Origin: Acidobacteriota bacterium
Lineage (GTDB): Bacteria > Acidobacteriota > Terriglobia > Terriglobales > Acidobacteriaceae
Length of the DNA stretch: 64,000 bases
Reading direction: 5' to 3'
NCBI GenBank assembly: GCA_021792795.1
Contig: JAJYUB010000016.1
Coordinates: 1-64,000 of the forward strand
The notes below the pieces were generated by a model. It was not told the origin of the DNA. It saw only the letters and a list, made by a program, of their open reading frames with translations, and ran no database searches. This document shows positions 61,352 to 64,000 of the stretch, piece by piece. How positions within the stretch are numbered: the stretch's first letter is position 1; each line of letters opens with the position of its first letter. The translations under genes and the position numbers were made by a program.

Positions 61352-63190
61352 ATGAAACATTCAAAATTGCGCGCCAAGGGCCGCTGGATAGCGGCTGTTT
61401 GCGTGTTGGGGTTGGGAACGACTCTGATGGCGCAGCAGGCAGCTAGTTCGTCGAGTTCAACTGCGCCCAACGCGCCTGCGCCGTCTACGACAATCAATCC
61501 GTCGCGCATCGATATTTTTCTTGGTTACTCTTACTTGGCGCCTCATGGCTACGTCAACGGATCGCGGTATCAGGACGTGAACCTTGGCGCCATCGGCAGC
61601 GGGGCCTATTTCTTCAATAAGTACCTAGGTGTCGAGGCCGGTTTGGCCTCCCATCCCGATGGTCCCGGCGACGGCTTTACCACCATCAATGCCGGCCCCA
61701 TCGCCCGCTTTCCGCTACAACAGGATGGCCTCACTCCATTCGTGCATGGCTTAGTCGGTACCACGCGTATTGGCGGCCCGAACTATGTCGGCTTCTACTC
61801 GGACGGATCTGGCCCCATCAATTTCGTGAACCCGTATCGCTGGGGTATGTCTTTGACGGCCGGCGGCGGAATGGATTTCCCGCTTCCCTTCTTCCAACAT
61901 AAGCTCTCCTGGCGTGTCTTCCAGGCCGACTATCAATACATGCATGCTTCCTTCGGCCCGGCCAACAGCTTTACCGATCCCAACCCGCCCGTCTCCCCTG
62001 GCGGTTCCACGCCTGTGTTCCGCAACGGCCTTCGGCCCGCCGATTCTACCACCGACCCCAACGCTATTGGCGGCGGCATCATCGGGGGTCGCGCCAATAT
62101 CAATGCGGCGCAGTTGAGCACCGGTTTGGTCTACCACATCGGCAGCATTCTTCCTCCTCCACCGATCGCCTATGCCGTTTCGCTTAGCCCTTCAGAAGTC
62201 TACCCGGGCGATCCGATTACGGTGTCCGGCAACGCGACCAACTTGAACCCCAAGAAGACGCCCGCCTATACGTGGACCTCCACCGGCGGCAAGATCAGCG
62301 GAACTTCGAACACCGCCACCGTCGATACCGCCGATCTCGCTCCCGGCACCTACACCGTCGCAGGTCACGTGACTGAAGGAAATAAGGCCGGCCAATCGGC
62401 AGACGCCAACGCCACTTTCACTGTCAAGCAGTTTGAGCCGCCAACCATCAGTTGCGAGGCCAATCCGACCACGCTCAATCCTGGCGATTCCTCGACGATT
62501 ACCGCCCACGGTGTCAGTCCGCAGAATCGTCCTCTCACCTACAGCTACAGCGCTTCCTCCGGTCAGGTCAGCGGCTCCAACACCACCGCAACCCTGAACA
62601 CCACTGGCGCTGCTCCCGGCGTCATCACCGTCACCTGCAATGTGGCCGACGATAAGGGTCAAACCGCATCCTCCACCACGGACGTGACGATCAATGCGCC
62701 GCCGCCGCCGCCGGCGCCGAAGACCGAGACCCTGTGCTCGATCAGCTTCGGTCGCGACAGGCGTCGCCCAGTCCGCGTCGACAACGAAGCCAAGGCTTGC
62801 CTGGACGATGTTGCTCTGAACCTGCAGCGCAGCGCCGATGCCAAGGCAGTCCTTGTCGGCAGCAGCGCTCCCAACGAGAAGCATGCCGACAAGCAGGCTG
62901 CGGAGCGTGCCGTCAACACCAAGGCCTACCTGGTCAACGAGAAGGGAATCGATCCTTCCCGCATCGATGTCCGCACCGGAAACGCCGGTTCCGACACCGT
63001 CCAGAATTACCTGGTCCCGTCGGGCGCCACCTTCGACAACGATGTACAGGGCACAACTCCCGTGGATACTTCCGCCGTCAAGGCTTCGAAGAATGCCTAC
63101 GGACACGGCCGCGCAACGTCCAAAACTCCGCACCGTCACCGTCACCACAAGGCGGCAGGTGCAACCACTGCGGCTCCTGCCAATCAATAA
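61352..63190 (+). CDS. OmpA-family protein with two Ig-like domains
   Basis: 612 residues with a signal peptide (IAAVCVLGLGTTLMAQ). Residues about 45-270 form an OmpA-like beta barrel (DIFLGYSYLAPHGYVNG, a final YHIGSI strand). Two Ig-like domains of the VSLSPSEVYPGDPITVSGNA type follow (about 275-365 and 368-450). The C-terminal OmpA/peptidoglycan-binding domain (about 455-560) contains SFGRDRRRPVRVDNEA and NEKHADKQAAERAV. It should anchor the outer membrane to peptidoglycan. GGAGGAGATAGGG is the ribosome-binding region. Confidence 0.85.
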   Translation: MKHSKLRAKGRWIAAVCVLGLGTTLMAQQAASSSSSTAPNAPAPSTTINPSRIDIFLGYSYLAPHGYVNGSRYQDVNLGAIGSGAYFFNKYLGVEAGLASHPDGPGDGFTTINAGPIARFPLQQDGLTPFVHGLVGTTRIGGPNYVGFYSDGSGPINFVNPYRWGMSLTAGGGMDFPLPFFQHKLSWRVFQADYQYMHASFGPANSFTDPNPPVSPGGSTPVFRNGLRPADSTTDPNAIGGGIIGGRANINAAQLSTGLVYHIGSILPPPPIAYAVSLSPSEVYPGDPITVSGNATNLNPKKTPAYTWTSTGGKISGTSNTATVDTADLAPGTYTVAGHVTEGNKAGQSADANATFTVKQFEPPTISCEANPTTLNPGDSSTITAHGVSPQNRPLTYSYSASSGQVSGSNTTATLNTTGAAPGVITVTCNVADDKGQTASSTTDVTINAPPPPPAPKTETLCSISFGRDRRRPVRVDNEAKACLDDVALNLQRSADAKAVLVGSSAPNEKHADKQAAERAVNTKAYLVNEKGIDPSRIDVRTGNAGSDTVQNYLVPSGATFDNDVQGTTPVDTSAVKASKNAYGHGRATSKTPHRHRHHKAAGATTAAPANQ

Positions 63191-63207
63191 CGATTGACAG
63201 AAGCATG

Positions 63208-63245
63208 AAAAGGGCCGGCCGGCTAGATACCCGGCTGGCCCTTTT
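63208..63245 (+). terminator. Rho-independent terminator after the OmpA-family gene
   Basis: AAAAGGGCCGGCCGG and CCGGCTGGCCCTTTT pair with one mismatch around a short loop, 18 nt after the stop codon, ending in a U run. It is a strong terminator and possibly acts in both directions. Confidence 0.8.
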
Positions 63246-63367
63246 CATTCCAGTGCCGAACCAAGCATTCTCGATTGGGCCCGCAGTCCAGCCAGCCAGG
63301 CATCCTGTGGGTGAATTTCGCTTCTCCCTCAACCTTCCAGGGCGATACGCATGGATGGATCGCAACC

Positions 63368-64000
63368 ATGAAACGAATCTTCCCCGCCATTACGGCAATG
63401 ATCCTGGGTCTGTTCAGTCTTTCTGGGACCGGCGCAGCCGCGCAGCAGTGGCAGAGCGTCGGCCCCTATGGCGGCGATGCCCGCAGCTTTGCCTACAGTC
63501 CGGCGGTCCCTTCCCGTGTCCTTCTCGGCACCACAAACAGTTGGGTGTATGAGTCGTACGACGCTCGACGGTGGACCCGCTTGAGCAAAATCTCCAACTC
63601 CGATTCCCTGGTCGTCGACCATATCGTCTTCGATGCATCGAATCCCCGGCGCGTCCTGGTGGGCGCGTGGAGATTGGACCAGCCTGGCGGCGGCATTTTT
63701 CTCAGCGAGGACGCAGGCCATCGCTGGACGCCCGTGGTGGGCATGCGGGGTCAGTCTGTCCGTGCTTTGGCTCAGGCCCGCTCCAATCCAAGGGTCTGGA
63801 TCGCTGGCACGTTGACGGGCGTTTATCGCAGCGAAGACGATGGACTGCACTGGAGCTTGATCAGTCCCCTGGGAAGCTCGGAAATCCATGAAGTGGAATC
63901 CGTTGCCATCGATCCTGAACACGCCATGATCGTCTACGCCGGCACCTGGCATTTGCCCTGGAAGACCCTGGACGGCGGTCGTACATGGCAGAGCATCAAG
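63368..64000 (+). CDS. Exported repeat protein, sialidase/photosystem-II-stability-like (partial)
   Basis: The first 211 residues of a protein cut by the window end. A signal peptide (AITAMILGLFSLSGTGAAAQ) is followed by propeller-type repeats of the BNR/YCF48 kind: PSRVLLGTTNSWVYES, GIFLSEDAGHRWTPV, GVYRSEDDGLHWSLI and TWHLPWKTLDGGRTWQS. The Asp-box-like SEDDGLHW and TLDGGRTW motifs are typical of this fold. Function unknown; similar proteins in acidobacteria are exported and large. Confidence 0.65.
   Translation, partial: MKRIFPAITAMILGLFSLSGTGAAAQQWQSVGPYGGDARSFAYSPAVPSRVLLGTTNSWVYESYDARRWTRLSKISNSDSLVVDHIVFDASNPRRVLVGAWRLDQPGGGIFLSEDAGHRWTPVVGMRGQSVRALAQARSNPRVWIAGTLTGVYRSEDDGLHWSLISPLGSSEIHEVESVAIDPEHAMIVYAGTWHLPWKTLDGGRTWQSIK

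Noticed and set aside
1-64000. CRISPR array or rRNA genes
   Set aside because: No regularly spaced repeats and no rRNA-like stretches were seen.

Overview
The window looks like chromosomal DNA of an acidobacterium (class Terriglobia type). This is inferred from the mix of DUF5916 outer-membrane proteins, Ig-like lipoproteins whose ends read VSGTATMNC, a remnant of an Oar-like TonB receptor, a bacillithiol deacetylase, a fused homocysteine methyltransferase/methylenetetrahydrofolate reductase, LpxD (so a Gram-negative envelope) and large exported PIG-L proteins. No rRNA gene or CRISPR array is present, so the placement rests on protein families only.

Positions 1 to about 23,970 look like the right-hand part of an integrated mobile element. 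It ends at a tRNA-Glu gene (23889-23966, minus) whose 3' end faces a tyrosine integrase (22594-23814), with an excisionase-like protein just upstream (22245-22490). Its contents, from the left, are the end of a nucleoside phosphorylase, a three-gene RND heavy-metal exporter (outer-membrane protein, adaptor, pump, all minus), a small cation-efflux-like protein, an ArdC-type antirestriction protein and a ParB-type protein (maintenance or transfer functions), a nine-haem cytochrome c with a YncE-type beta-propeller, and a small exported protein. Then comes a response regulator / histidine kinase pair coupled by overlapping stop and start codons to the first of two tandem, very similar DUF5916 proteins, followed by a LysR regulator. 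The left attachment site is not visible and probably lies outside the window.

From 24,000 to 30,100 the genes look like core genome: a type III polyketide synthase, an exported protein, a methyltransferase, ribosomal proteins L28, L21 and L27, and a GT39-type glycosyltransferase. From 30,210 to 36,769 a minus-strand copper/silver efflux operon follows (small Cys/His/Met-rich exported protein, cusC, cusB with an extra Met-rich C-terminal domain, cusA with all three copper-binding methionines). A CRP-like palindrome lies upstream of it. A MaeB-type malic enzyme and tRNA-Thr(CGT) come next.

From 40,272 to 46,033 there is a sugar-acid catabolic cluster: SMP-30 lactonase, SDR dehydrogenase, an internally deleted second SDR, a fumarylacetoacetase-family hydrolase and mannonate dehydratase, with an APC permease on the opposite strand. 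The rest is housekeeping and envelope genes: a large exported PIG-L protein, a frameshifted Ig-like lipoprotein, xseB, the bifunctional methyltransferase/MTHFR, a beta-propeller lipoprotein, bshB1, lpxD, an EF-G paralogue with an altered G4 motif, an HExxH/TPR protein, a lone nuoB, an OmpA-family protein, and the start of a repeat-rich exported protein cut by the window end.

Gene starts were chosen from Shine-Dalgarno sequences, overlaps and family length. Functions are inferred from motifs recognised by eye; no database search was run.
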